Shown here: positions 32,515 through 41,824 of the stretch, in pieces
Layout of the letters: every line of letters starts with the position of its first letter
Position numbering within the stretch: position 1 is the first letter of the stretch
NCBI GenBank assembly: GCA_964415175.1
Contig: CAYPYG010000008.1
Location: 26,122-90,121 of the forward strand
DNA length: 64,000 nt
Direction of reading: 5' to 3'
DNA from: UBA2231 sp964415175
GTDB taxonomy: Bacteria; Elusimicrobiota; Elusimicrobia; Elusimicrobiales; UBA9959
Translations under genes and position numbers: made by a program
Notes under the pieces: generated by a model
Seen by the model: the letters and a program-made list of their open reading frames with translations, nothing else
What the model was told of the DNA's origin: nothing
The model's database searches: none

Positions 32515-33816
32515 ATGAATAAAAGCATCCCTCTCTCCGCTTTGCTTTCTTTTATTTCCCTTTCTCCCGCCCTCTGCGCGGACCTCACGGCCATGCGCGC
32601 CGCCGACATACCGGCGGATATAAGCGTGCCCGCCCCCGCGGAAGCGGCCCCCGCGGCCGACCGTTACGCCAAGGACTGGACCGTCCTGGTCTATGTCAGC
32701 GCCCGCAACAATCTCGGCATAGAGGCCATAGCCGACGTCAACGAGATGGAAGCCGCCGGCACCACCGGCCGCGTCAATGTGGTGGCCGAGCTGGGCCGCA
32801 TACCGGGCAAGCCGGTCTTCAACCCCTTCGCCAGCGTGCAGGAGGAGCCGCCGCCGCAGAACGACTGGACCGGCTCGCGCCGTTTCCTGATACAGAAGGA
32901 TTCCGACCCGCTGCGCGTGACCTCCCCCGTACTCTCCCATGACCCCGACGCCGACCTCGGCGACTGGCGCCGGCTGGCCGATTTCATAAAGTGGGGCAAG
33001 TCCAATTTCCCGGCTCGGCGCTACCTCCTCATAGTGGGCGGCCACGGCTCGGGCTGGCGGGGAGTGAAGCCGCCGCCGCAGAACAAGGGCATCTCCTACG
33101 ACGAGGTCTCCAAGAACCATATCTCCCCCGCCGAGCTCGCCCAGGCCATAAAAGCCGGCGGAGGCGTGGACGTCTACGCCTCCGACGCCTGCCTGATGCA
33201 GACCTTCGAGGTGATCTACGATCTGCGCGGAACGGCCGAATATGTCGTAGGCTCGCAGGAGACCACGCCCGGCACCGGCTACAATTACGAGCTGCTCCTG
33301 AACCGGCTCGACGCGACCCCCGGCGACGCCAGGACCGCGGCCGACATAGTGGTGGACTCCTTCGTGGACTACTATAACGGAGAGAAGAAGCAGTCGGTGA
33401 CCATGTCCATAGCCCGCCCGGACCGCGCCGACGCGCTGGCCGCCCGGCTCGACGCCTTCGCCCGGCTGGTCGAAGCCTCGCCCGAGGACCTCAAGCTCTA
33501 CAACCGGAAGAAGTTCGGCCTGCGCAATTTCGAGGACGAGGACGCCCGCGACCTCTACCAGCTGATGAAGATGTACCATGAGAATTCCTCCGCGCCCGCG
33601 GTGAGCGAGGCCGCCCGCGGGGTAATAGTCGCGCTGGCCGAAGGCCTGGTCGTCCGCAACGAGGCCAAAGGCTACAAATCCAAAGAGGCCTGGGGCATCT
33701 CCATCCATTTCCCGTACTTCCACATGAACTATAAGGAACGGTACGAACACCTGACGCTCTCCCGCGACACCCGCTGGGACGAGATGATAAAGGCCTCGGT
33801 CAACGCCCCGAAATAA
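32515..33816 (+). CDS. clostripain-family (C11) cysteine peptidase, paralogue
   Basis: 433 residues, secreted (signal peptide ending LCA-DL). Same fold and motifs as the protease at 18057-19382: WTVLVYVSARNNLG, catalytic His177 in IVGGHGSGW, Cys226 in YASDACLMQ, and GTGYNYELLL near the end. Expected specificity is Arg/Lys. It is transcribed alone and stops at a good terminator, just upstream of the giant repeat-lectin operon. It could process exported proteins from that operon, by analogy with the cysteine proteases of type IX secretion (inference). Confidence 0.88.
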   Translation: MNKSIPLSALLSFISLSPALCADLTAMRAADIPADISVPAPAEAAPAADRYAKDWTVLVYVSARNNLGIEAIADVNEMEAAGTTGRVNVVAELGRIPGKPVFNPFASVQEEPPPQNDWTGSRRFLIQKDSDPLRVTSPVLSHDPDADLGDWRRLADFIKWGKSNFPARRYLLIVGGHGSGWRGVKPPPQNKGISYDEVSKNHISPAELAQAIKAGGGVDVYASDACLMQTFEVIYDLRGTAEYVVGSQETTPGTGYNYELLLNRLDATPGDARTAADIVVDSFVDYYNGEKKQSVTMSIARPDRADALAARLDAFARLVEASPEDLKLYNRKKFGLRNFEDEDARDLYQLMKMYHENSSAPAVSEAARGVIVALAEGLVVRNEAKGYKSKEAWGISIHFPYFHMNYKERYEHLTLSRDTRWDEMIKASVNAPK

Positions 33817-33843
33817 AGTGGCGCGGTCCGGACGGCGGCAAAA

Positions 33844-33865
33844 GGCGCGGCTTCCGCGCCTTTTT
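33844..33865 (+). terminator. intrinsic terminator after the C11 gene
   Basis: GGCGCGG (33844-33850), CTT loop, CCGCGCC (33854-33860), TTTTT. It separates the protease from the giant operon, which has its own TATAAT at 33899-33904. Confidence 0.8.
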
Positions 33866-33949
33866 CATTTCCCGCGGGCCTTCTCTCCGACGATGTTGTA
33901 TAATTGTCATGTTCCCGAAGTTCCCAAAATCCTTCATCGTGGAGTGCCC

Positions 33950-36900
33950 ATGCGTCTTTTCACGGTTACGCTGCTGTCGGTTCTCTTATTCCCTTTTTCG
34001 CTGTCTTTCGCCGCTTTACACGCTCCGGACCCTCTCTCCAGGTTCGACGAGACCGTAAAGGCGGACAAGAGCCTGGCCGGCGGAAAGGAACAATGGGCCG
34101 AACTGTCAAAAATATTCGCCTCCGACCCCCTCTTCGCCGCGCTCGGCCTGGACAAGGCCTCTTTCGCCGGCGGCAACCATCTCGCCTACGACAATAAACT
34201 TACGCTGGGCGGCATGGAGTTCGACCTGCAGGGCGACCTCTATTTCGACCCTAAGGCGTCCGGGGACCTCCCCCTGGCCAGCCTGCGCGCCAAAACCCGC
34301 CCCGCCTCCGGCGACTTGATAACCGTAGGCGCGCTGCGCGCCAGGGCCGCGACGCTGGAAGCGGTCATATATAAGGAAGAGGCCGGCTACAAGGTCCACG
34401 CCCGCCTTATTCCCAACTGGGCCAACCACAACAAGGCCCCCATCCCCAGCCTGATGATCTCAAAGTCCGGGGACGCCCTGGACTGGATACTGACCGGGGG
34501 CGACATAAAGCTGGAGGAGATAGTCCCCGCCGCCGCGCATGTCCCCTATTACAAGCAGTTCTCTTTCGAAAGCCTCTCGAAGACCGGCGAGATGTACGAG
34601 ATACGGGGGGCGGTCGGCGGCAAAAAAGTAGCGGCCAGGGCGGACGCGGCCGGAAAAACGCTGGAAGTGACCGGCAAGGAACTGCTGCTCTCCGATCTCG
34701 TGCCCGAAGTGTCGGCCGTGCGACTGCTCGACGGCTTCGCTTTCGCGCTCTTCCACCTGGAAGGCGAGGACATGACCGTCGCCGGGACCATCGGCGCCAA
34801 GAAGGCCTCCGTGACCCGCAGGACCGCCGACCGCTCTTTCACGCTTACCGCCGAGGGGCTGACCCTGACGGACATAGTACCGGCCGCGGCCGCCGTCCCG
34901 GTACTGACCCGGTTCTCGCTGGAGAGCGTTGAATATACCCCCAAGTCCCTTTCCGCGAACGGGAAGATAGGCGGAAAAACCGCCTCGGCCTCTTTCTCCG
35001 ACTCGGGCCGCTCCGTGACCGTCACCGGCGATTCGCTGAAGCTGCAGGACCTGCTGCCCGAAGCCGCCGGGCTGCCCTTCGCGAATAATTTCGCCTTCCG
35101 CAGCCTCGAACAGTCCCCCGGCTCGCTCACGGTACACGGCTCCGTGAACGGCGCCGACGCCGCCGTCTCCCGCTCCACCGGAACGGCGACCCTGACCGTC
35201 ACCGGCGACCATCTGAGAATCTCCGACCTGGCGCCCGCGGCGAAGGAGCTGCGCGCCCTCGACCGGTTCGATTTCGTCTCCGCCGTTAAGACCGCCTCCG
35301 CGCTGACCGTCACCGGACGGCTCGACCGCAAGGAGATATCCGTGAAGTCCGAAACCGGCGGGAAGACCACCGTGACCGGGGAGGGCCTGAAGGCGGCCGA
35401 TTTCCTGCCCGAAGCCTCCTCCGTCCCGCTGCTCCGGGACATGGAATGCGACAGCGCGTCCTGGTCCGCCGACGGCGCCTCCGTCTCCGGCAGGCTGCGC
35501 GGCAAGGCTATAGCCGTGACCCGCGGCGCCAAAGACGGAGGGACTTCCGTGACCGGCGAGGGACTGAAGATCTCCGACTTCGTGCCCGAGGCCGGTCAGA
35601 TCCCTTTCCTGGAGACCTTCGCCCTCGACCGGGCCCGGCTGGCCGGCAACGACATAGACGTATACGGCAAGGTGAACGGCAAGCCCGTCACGGTCGACGA
35701 TCACCCGGCCAGCAATATCTTCACGGTCACCGGGCAGGACCTTAAGCTTTCCGATTTCTTCCCGGAGACCGGGGACATCCCGGCGCTGAACAAATTCGCC
35801 TTCGACAGTTTCACCCATACCGCCGACTCCGTGGAAGCGGCCGGCAAGCTCAACGGTAAGACCGTCAGCGTCTCGCGCAAGGCCTCCTCGCCGGAACTGA
35901 CAATAAAAGGCGCGGGACTCAAATTATCCGACTTCGTGCCGCAGGCCTCCGGCGCGCCCTACCTCGACCGGTTCGCCTTCCTGGACATGACCTGGACCCC
36001 GGGACTGACCCGCGTGGACGGCACGGTCAACGGCAAGAACGTCTCGGTCAACCTCGACAACGCGAAGAAGACTTACACCGTCTCCGGCTCGGCCATGAAG
36101 CTGTCCGACTTCGTGCCGCAGGCCGCGCAATTGACCTATCTGGATAATTTCGACCTCGAGAGCGTGCAGAGCTCCACCGGGAGCGTCACGGTCAGGGGAC
36201 ACGTGGAAGGCAAAAAGCTCGCCATCGAGGTCGCCAGGACCGGCGGGGCCTTCGAGGTCACCGGCGAGGACCTGAAGCTGAAGGACTTCATCGCCGAGGC
36301 GGCCTCCGTGGCTTACCTCGACAATTTTATGTTCGACCGGTTCGCCTGGTCGCCCGTCCGCATGGAGGCCGACGGCAAAGTGCACGGCAAAGCCGTTTCC
36401 GTGGCGAAGAAGCAGAACGCCCCGGACTTCTCCGTGACCGGCGACGACCTCAAGCTCTCCGATTTCGTCCCCGGCGCGGCCCAGGTCGCCTGCGTGAACG
36501 CCTTCGCCCTGGACAGCGTAAGCCGCTCGGCGGCGGAACTCGCCATAGCGGGCAAAATCGACGGCAAGCCCGTGGCGGTCTCCGCGGCTTCGGACGGCAA
36601 GGTCGCCATGACCGGCGCCGGCCTGAGCCTGCCGGCCTGCATCCCGCTCTCGCTCAATATCCCCTTCCTTAAATGGTTCAGTTTCGGCGGTCTCCTCTAC
36701 TGGCCCGACCGGCTGGAGATAGACGGCACGGTCAACGGCAAGGCGGTCAAGGTGGTCTGGGTATTCGCGCCAGACACCGTCACCCTCACCGGCGACTCCA
36801 TAAAGCTCTCCGACCTGGTGCCGGCCGCGGCCAAGGTACCCGAGCTGAACGATTTCGCCTTTCTGTCCATGCTCTACGCCCCCTCCGGGACCACCGTCTC

Positions 36901-39900
36901 GGGGACGCTTAACGGCAAGGCCGTCGGCGTGATCGTCTCGAAGGCCGACGGCTCTTTCGAGATAAAAGGCGACAAACTTACCCTGGCCGATTTCGTGCCC
37001 GAGGCGGCCTCGGTGCCCTTCCTGAATAATTTCGCTTTCTACGACTTCAAGGAAGAGAAGACCCTGGTGACGGTCGAAGGCGCCATACACGGCAAGAAAG
37101 TTTCAGTCTCGAAAGCCGCCGGAGCGAGCGGCGCCTTCACCGCGACCGGCGAGGGCCTGACCATGAGCGACATGGTACCGGAGGCCGGCGCCCTCAAGGC
37201 CTTCGACGCGCTGCAGCTCGACCAGGTCTCCGTCTCGCAGACCGCCGTCGAGGTGGCCGGACGGCTTAACGGCAAAGCCGTGAAGTTCGTCCGCACGCGC
37301 GGCGACAAGCCGGTGGTCACCGTTACGGCCGACGCCCTGACGCTGGGCGACGTCTTCGCCCCGCTGGCCGGCCTGCCGGCCGTTAACGCCGTGGGCATAG
37401 AGAAGCTGGAGCTCGACGGCAAGTCCGTGGAAGCCAAGGCGAAGCTCAACGGCGTCACGGTGGACGTGGTCGCCCACGCCAGGGCCGGCGCGGACGGCGC
37501 CTACACCGCCATATTCTTCGACCGGCTGGGCGCGGCCACTTTCGTTCCCGCGGCGCAGGGTCATGTCGTAAACGATATCGCGCTGGAGAAGGCGCTGTTC
37601 GTGGTACAGCCCGCCGGGTCGCCGGCGAAGACGGTGACCGCCGCGGACCTGCCCGGCGACCTGCCGAAACTCGTCGGCTGGTCCGGCGGCGACGCGATGG
37701 CCCTTTCCGAGGGCGTCAACATGTCCGCCTGGCTCAACGTAGCCGCTTCCGGCGGCCTGGCGCAGGCCTTCAAGACCGCGGGGCTCCCCGCTAATGCCCG
37801 CCCGCTGCTGCGCGGAACGCTGCCGCCCGGCGCCTTCAAGGGCCTGAGCGCCGGCAAGGCCGCCTCCGCTCTCTCCGAGGCCGACAAGCAGTCCATGCTG
37901 GCCGGCCTCGAGCTGGAAGTGGACCTGCCGCTGCCCTCGCTGCCCGCACTCGCCGGCATGGTCGCGGTAAAAAGCCCGGTCACGCTGCGCATCGGCGGCG
38001 ACGCGCGCTCCAAGAGCTCGCTCTGGACCCGCGTGCCGGAGCCGATATCGGCCTCGCGGCCGGCCGGCGACCTGGATATTTCCGTGCAGTTCGGCCTGGA
38101 CATAAAGGGCTCGGGCATAAACGAGAAGATAGACGCGCTGGTAAGCCTCGACAAGGGCTCGCGCGCCGGCTACAGCCTGCTGGCGCTTTACGAAGGAGCC
38201 TGGAAGGAGCCCTTCGGCATAAAGGGCTTCACTCTCGAAGACGGCGGCTTCGAATTCTCGCTCGAAGGCGACAAGGGCGCGCAGAAGGACGCCGGATTCG
38301 CCTTCTTCGCGACGGCCGACATCGCCTCTAAGAAAGTCTCCGTGACCGCCGACCTCAAGCGGGCCGACGGCAGGCTCTCGCTCGATTACTTCGAGCTGGA
38401 CGGCAAGTTCGGCCTGGGCGACTTCCCGGGCGGGAAGAATATCCCTAACGCCGACAAGTTCGAGCTGGACATGGTAAAACTCTCGCCGCAGGGAGTGGAA
38501 GCCGCGTCCATGATAGCCGGCAGGAAGGTGAAAGCCTACCTGTTCGACGCCGGCGCGGCGGGGGCCCCGAACTGGATCTTCGCCCTGCAACAGAAGAATT
38601 TCAACATAACCGAACTCATCCCGCCGGCGAAGGAAATAAAGCCGCTGGCGGCGATGACCCTTCCCGAAGCGGCGCTGATCGTCTCCGAGAAAGGTCTGAT
38701 AGCGCCCTCGCGCAAAGGACTCGGCGTCATAGCCAGGGACATGTTCGACGACATCTTCGGTCCGGCCGACGTACCGGTAAACCTGCCCTCCGGCGTGGCG
38801 CTGCTGGCCGCCTTCGACCAGAAGGCGATGGGCGACCTGGGCAAAGGCCTCGGCAAGCTGGGCGTGCACGAGGACGCCATAATAATGGGCGCCGTCACCG
38901 GCGTCTTCCAGGGCAACCCCGGGGTCATGCTCTCGCTGGCCATGCAGCAGCAGGGCAAGGCGCACGGCCTGCCCGGCAAGGTCATGAACTATAAGGACGG
39001 CGTGCAGCCCTCCTTCTTCATACAGTGGGCGGGCGAGGACTTCGACGCGGGCCTCAAGATCCCCGTGTTCGTGAAGGCCGGCAAGGACACGCTGGTACTG
39101 GCCGCGTCTATCGAACTCCAGTTCAACCTGGAGGGCGTGGGCATCAAGGTGCTCGGCGAGATGGACGGCACCTGGCATCAGCCTTTCGGCATCAAGGGTT
39201 TCGCCCTGGCCAACGTGAAGCTGGACGCGGCCATAGACGACGTCGGCGAGGTGCAGTTCGGCCTGGCCGGCGACCAGCAGTACGGCCACTGCGGCGACCC
39301 CAAGTCGCCCGACTGCGTGGACGTTAACCTGGCGATGAGCGTGAAGATACTGCTCGAGGACGCGCTGCCCGACGGCGTCGCCTTCGCGGGCAAGGTCAAC
39401 AAACTGGGCGTGCCCGCGCTCATAGAGATCACCGAGCACCTGATGGGCCTGCCCCCGGGCAAGCTCGGCAGGCTGCCTTTCCCGTTCTTCCAGATAAACG
39501 ACGCGCTGCTGGCCTTCGCCACACCCGGGGCCTCGGACCCGCAGCTGGGCCTGGTCAGCGACGGCTTCGCCTTCGGGGGCGACTTCTTCTTCATGGGCCG
39601 CGAGCTGGGCAAGGTGCAGGGCGCCGGCGGGCCGCAGGGCATGACGCTCAAGGGCAAGATAGACGACATAGACCTAGACGTGCTCCAGTTCCGCAACAAC
39701 GACGTCGACATAGCGCTGGACCTGGACCCGCATTACATCATCGATTCCGACATACAGCTGCTCGGCGCGCTGCAGCACGTCAAGCTCGACATCGAGCCCC
39801 CTCACATGGAATTCGACCTGACCGAGAAGCTGGGCGTGTTCGGCGACGCGGGCCTGACCGTCACCATCGAGGGCTTCGACCTCAAGACCGGCGCTTTCGA

Positions 39901-41824
39901 CAAGGCGGCCGACATCAGCGTCGTGGGCGCTTTCAAGTCCACGCTGGTGCCGTGGATGAAGGACGAGATAAAGAAGGGCATAGACGATCTGCGGGCCTCG
40001 GCGCGGGCCAAGTTCGACGCCGACCTGAAGGCGCTGAGGTCGGCCGAGAAAAAAGTGGACGAGCTCAACGAGAAGATACGCAAGCTCAAAGAAGAGGACC
40101 AGAAGGCCAAGGACCGCGCAGACGAGGTACTGAACTCCGCCATACGCCGCGTCAACTCGCTGCGCGGCCAGTACGACCACGAGGAGCATCAGGCGCATCA
40201 TTGCGGCTCCAGGTGGACGCATTGGGCCTGCTCCCCCGGCTGGCGCATAGCCGCCGCCGCCACCTGGACCGTCATGAAGGTGGCCGAAGGCGCGCTGGAG
40301 GCGGCCAAGAAGATCGTCGCCGCCGCGACCAACCTCGATCCCCGCGTGGCGGCGCTGATAGCCGAACGCGACATAGAGCACGCCGGCCTGGCCGTGGCCG
40401 AGGCCGTGGTCAAGGTCACCGAAGCGGTGGAAGACTTCGTCATGAAAGAACTCGAAAAGGTACTCGAGACCACCGTGTCCCACCTGCCGCTGGAAATAGA
40501 CGAGACGGTCATAGTGGGCGACCTGCGCGGCATGATACTGCGCAATGAGCCGATGGTATTGGACATGAAGTTCAAATTGGCCGGAACCCCGATGCGCGAG
40601 TACTTCGCGGTCAAGGTGCCCGACCGCCCCGAGAACATGGAGTTCGACGCGACGGCCTTCGCGCTGCTGCCCGTGCTGGCGCTGGACACGCTGATCGAAG
40701 CCCCGCTCAAGAAGATCTCCCCCGACGCGGCGAAGTGGGTCCATTCCCACATCGCGACCAAGCTCGCGGCCGCGCAGGAGAACGTAAGGCAACAGGTGGA
40801 GGCCCAGGAGGCCAGGTACCGGAAAGTGCTGGACTCCTTCGAGAACGGCAGCGCCAAGTACCGCAAGGCCTTCGAGGACCAGGCCGAGGAGCACCGCAGG
40901 CTGGTCGAGGACATGGACATCACCGACCTGATGCCCGACAGCCTGCAGTACGCCAACACCTACCTGGCCATAGGCCACAGCAACCTCTGCCTGGCGGTCT
41001 CGAAGGACGGCCTGAGCGTGGAGCAGATACACTGCAAGGATACCGACACCGAGCAGTGGAACACGGTCGCGCTCAAGGACGACGACGCCGGCTACGTGGA
41101 ACTGCGCAACAAGGGACTCTGCCTGAAAGCGCGCAACGGCGACGCCAAGGACAATTACGAACCGCTGGTCCTGGCCGCCTGCGACGCGAAGGACAGGCAT
41201 CAGCAGTGGAAGATAATCTCCTCGGACGGCTTCTACGACCAGATTGTCAACCGCTTCTCGCAGAAGTGCCTGCACTTCGACAACGAGAGCGCCAACCCGA
41301 GGTCGGCCTTCGCGGTCTGGACCTCGTGCCTGGGCGCGGACAGTCAGACCTTCCGCGACATACCCGACGCCGAGAAACCCACCCCCCACAACGTCAACGC
41401 TTTCGTCAAAGCGTCCAACGGGCTCTGCCTGGACGTGCTGGAGGAAAGCGAGGGCTCGCTGAAGCTGACCGCGCAGAGCAAGGAGGCCAGGCTCTACGCC
41501 CATCCCTGCGGCGACAAGAGCGAGCGCTTCAACTACATAGAGGAAGTGGACGGCGACATACAGCTGGTGCACACGGAGACCGGCGCCTGCGTCTACCCCG
41601 CGGAGAAGTCGCAGCACCTGTCCCTGCGCGCCTGCGACAGGGGCCGGGACATGTTCTGGCGCCTCAACGCCGAGGACAAGGACACGCTGCAGTTCTTCAG
41701 CCCCGCGCGGAATTCTTGTATGATACTCCCTGCCCCCGACAAGGGCGGCAACGACTATAAGGAGGCCGGAACGGCGCCCTGCAATACGACGGACGGCGCG
41801 CAGCTCCTGGACCTGGTAAAATGA
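33950..41824 (+). CDS. giant secreted repeat protein with coiled coil and C-terminal ricin-type lectin region
   Basis: 2,624 residues from the ATG at 33950 (GTGGAG upstream; signal peptide MRLFTVTLLSVLLFPFSLSF, cleaved near FAA-LH). An upstream ATG-containing extension lacks a signal sequence. Residues about 185-1210 hold 17-18 tandem repeats of about 59 residues, each centred on a L-K-L-S-D-F-V-P-E-A core followed by P-x-L-x-x-F-x-F-x-S and ending G-x-x-N-G-K-x-V-x-V...V-T-G. Two more diverged units lie near 1500 and 1550. Two copies of a module with PFGIKGF (about 1420 and 1743) follow. A charged coiled coil lies at about 2025-2065 and a helical region to 2335. The last ~290 residues are two beta-trefoil-like units with QxW motifs (TEQWNTV, HQQWKII) and paired cysteines. 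It resembles a long periplasmic or surface fibre tipped with a lectin. The repeat family is unknown to me. It overlaps the secretin gene by four bases. Confidence 0.85.
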   Translation: MRLFTVTLLSVLLFPFSLSFAALHAPDPLSRFDETVKADKSLAGGKEQWAELSKIFASDPLFAALGLDKASFAGGNHLAYDNKLTLGGMEFDLQGDLYFDPKASGDLPLASLRAKTRPASGDLITVGALRARAATLEAVIYKEEAGYKVHARLIPNWANHNKAPIPSLMISKSGDALDWILTGGDIKLEEIVPAAAHVPYYKQFSFESLSKTGEMYEIRGAVGGKKVAARADAAGKTLEVTGKELLLSDLVPEVSAVRLLDGFAFALFHLEGEDMTVAGTIGAKKASVTRRTADRSFTLTAEGLTLTDIVPAAAAVPVLTRFSLESVEYTPKSLSANGKIGGKTASASFSDSGRSVTVTGDSLKLQDLLPEAAGLPFANNFAFRSLEQSPGSLTVHGSVNGADAAVSRSTGTATLTVTGDHLRISDLAPAAKELRALDRFDFVSAVKTASALTVTGRLDRKEISVKSETGGKTTVTGEGLKAADFLPEASSVPLLRDMECDSASWSADGASVSGRLRGKAIAVTRGAKDGGTSVTGEGLKISDFVPEAGQIPFLETFALDRARLAGNDIDVYGKVNGKPVTVDDHPASNIFTVTGQDLKLSDFFPETGDIPALNKFAFDSFTHTADSVEAAGKLNGKTVSVSRKASSPELTIKGAGLKLSDFVPQASGAPYLDRFAFLDMTWTPGLTRVDGTVNGKNVSVNLDNAKKTYTVSGSAMKLSDFVPQAAQLTYLDNFDLESVQSSTGSVTVRGHVEGKKLAIEVARTGGAFEVTGEDLKLKDFIAEAASVAYLDNFMFDRFAWSPVRMEADGKVHGKAVSVAKKQNAPDFSVTGDDLKLSDFVPGAAQVACVNAFALDSVSRSAAELAIAGKIDGKPVAVSAASDGKVAMTGAGLSLPACIPLSLNIPFLKWFSFGGLLYWPDRLEIDGTVNGKAVKVVWVFAPDTVTLTGDSIKLSDLVPAAAKVPELNDFAFLSMLYAPSGTTVSGTLNGKAVGVIVSKADGSFEIKGDKLTLADFVPEAASVPFLNNFAFYDFKEEKTLVTVEGAIHGKKVSVSKAAGASGAFTATGEGLTMSDMVPEAGALKAFDALQLDQVSVSQTAVEVAGRLNGKAVKFVRTRGDKPVVTVTADALTLGDVFAPLAGLPAVNAVGIEKLELDGKSVEAKAKLNGVTVDVVAHARAGADGAYTAIFFDRLGAATFVPAAQGHVVNDIALEKALFVVQPAGSPAKTVTAADLPGDLPKLVGWSGGDAMALSEGVNMSAWLNVAASGGLAQAFKTAGLPANARPLLRGTLPPGAFKGLSAGKAASALSEADKQSMLAGLELEVDLPLPSLPALAGMVAVKSPVTLRIGGDARSKSSLWTRVPEPISASRPAGDLDISVQFGLDIKGSGINEKIDALVSLDKGSRAGYSLLALYEGAWKEPFGIKGFTLEDGGFEFSLEGDKGAQKDAGFAFFATADIASKKVSVTADLKRADGRLSLDYFELDGKFGLGDFPGGKNIPNADKFELDMVKLSPQGVEAASMIAGRKVKAYLFDAGAAGAPNWIFALQQKNFNITELIPPAKEIKPLAAMTLPEAALIVSEKGLIAPSRKGLGVIARDMFDDIFGPADVPVNLPSGVALLAAFDQKAMGDLGKGLGKLGVHEDAIIMGAVTGVFQGNPGVMLSLAMQQQGKAHGLPGKVMNYKDGVQPSFFIQWAGEDFDAGLKIPVFVKAGKDTLVLAASIELQFNLEGVGIKVLGEMDGTWHQPFGIKGFALANVKLDAAIDDVGEVQFGLAGDQQYGHCGDPKSPDCVDVNLAMSVKILLEDALPDGVAFAGKVNKLGVPALIEITEHLMGLPPGKLGRLPFPFFQINDALLAFATPGASDPQLGLVSDGFAFGGDFFFMGRELGKVQGAGGPQGMTLKGKIDDIDLDVLQFRNNDVDIALDLDPHYIIDSDIQLLGALQHVKLDIEPPHMEFDLTEKLGVFGDAGLTVTIEGFDLKTGAFDKAADISVVGAFKSTLVPWMKDEIKKGIDDLRASARAKFDADLKALRSAEKKVDELNEKIRKLKEEDQKAKDRADEVLNSAIRRVNSLRGQYDHEEHQAHHCGSRWTHWACSPGWRIAAAATWTVMKVAEGALEAAKKIVAAATNLDPRVAALIAERDIEHAGLAVAEAVVKVTEAVEDFVMKELEKVLETTVSHLPLEIDETVIVGDLRGMILRNEPMVLDMKFKLAGTPMREYFAVKVPDRPENMEFDATAFALLPVLALDTLIEAPLKKISPDAAKWVHSHIATKLAAAQENVRQQVEAQEARYRKVLDSFENGSAKYRKAFEDQAEEHRRLVEDMDITDLMPDSLQYANTYLAIGHSNLCLAVSKDGLSVEQIHCKDTDTEQWNTVALKDDDAGYVELRNKGLCLKARNGDAKDNYEPLVLAACDAKDRHQQWKIISSDGFYDQIVNRFSQKCLHFDNESANPRSAFAVWTSCLGADSQTFRDIPDAEKPTPHNVNAFVKASNGLCLDVLEESEGSLKLTAQSKEARLYAHPCGDKSERFNYIEEVDGDIQLVHTETGACVYPAEKSQHLSLRACDRGRDMFWRLNAEDKDTLQFFSPARNSCMILPAPDKGGNDYKEAGTAPCNTTDGAQLLDLVK
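34505..37600 (+). repeat. 17-18 tandem ~177-bp coding repeats
   Basis: Each unit encodes about 59 residues beginning (I/L)-K-L-S-D-(F/L)-V-P-E-A. The DNA copies have drifted strongly apart while the protein core persists, so the array is old and selected rather than a recent expansion. Confidence 0.8.

Noticed and set aside
34505..37600. A recent tandem duplication or phase-variable array
   Set aside because: Repeat units differ strongly in DNA sequence, so slippage or recombination between units is unlikely.
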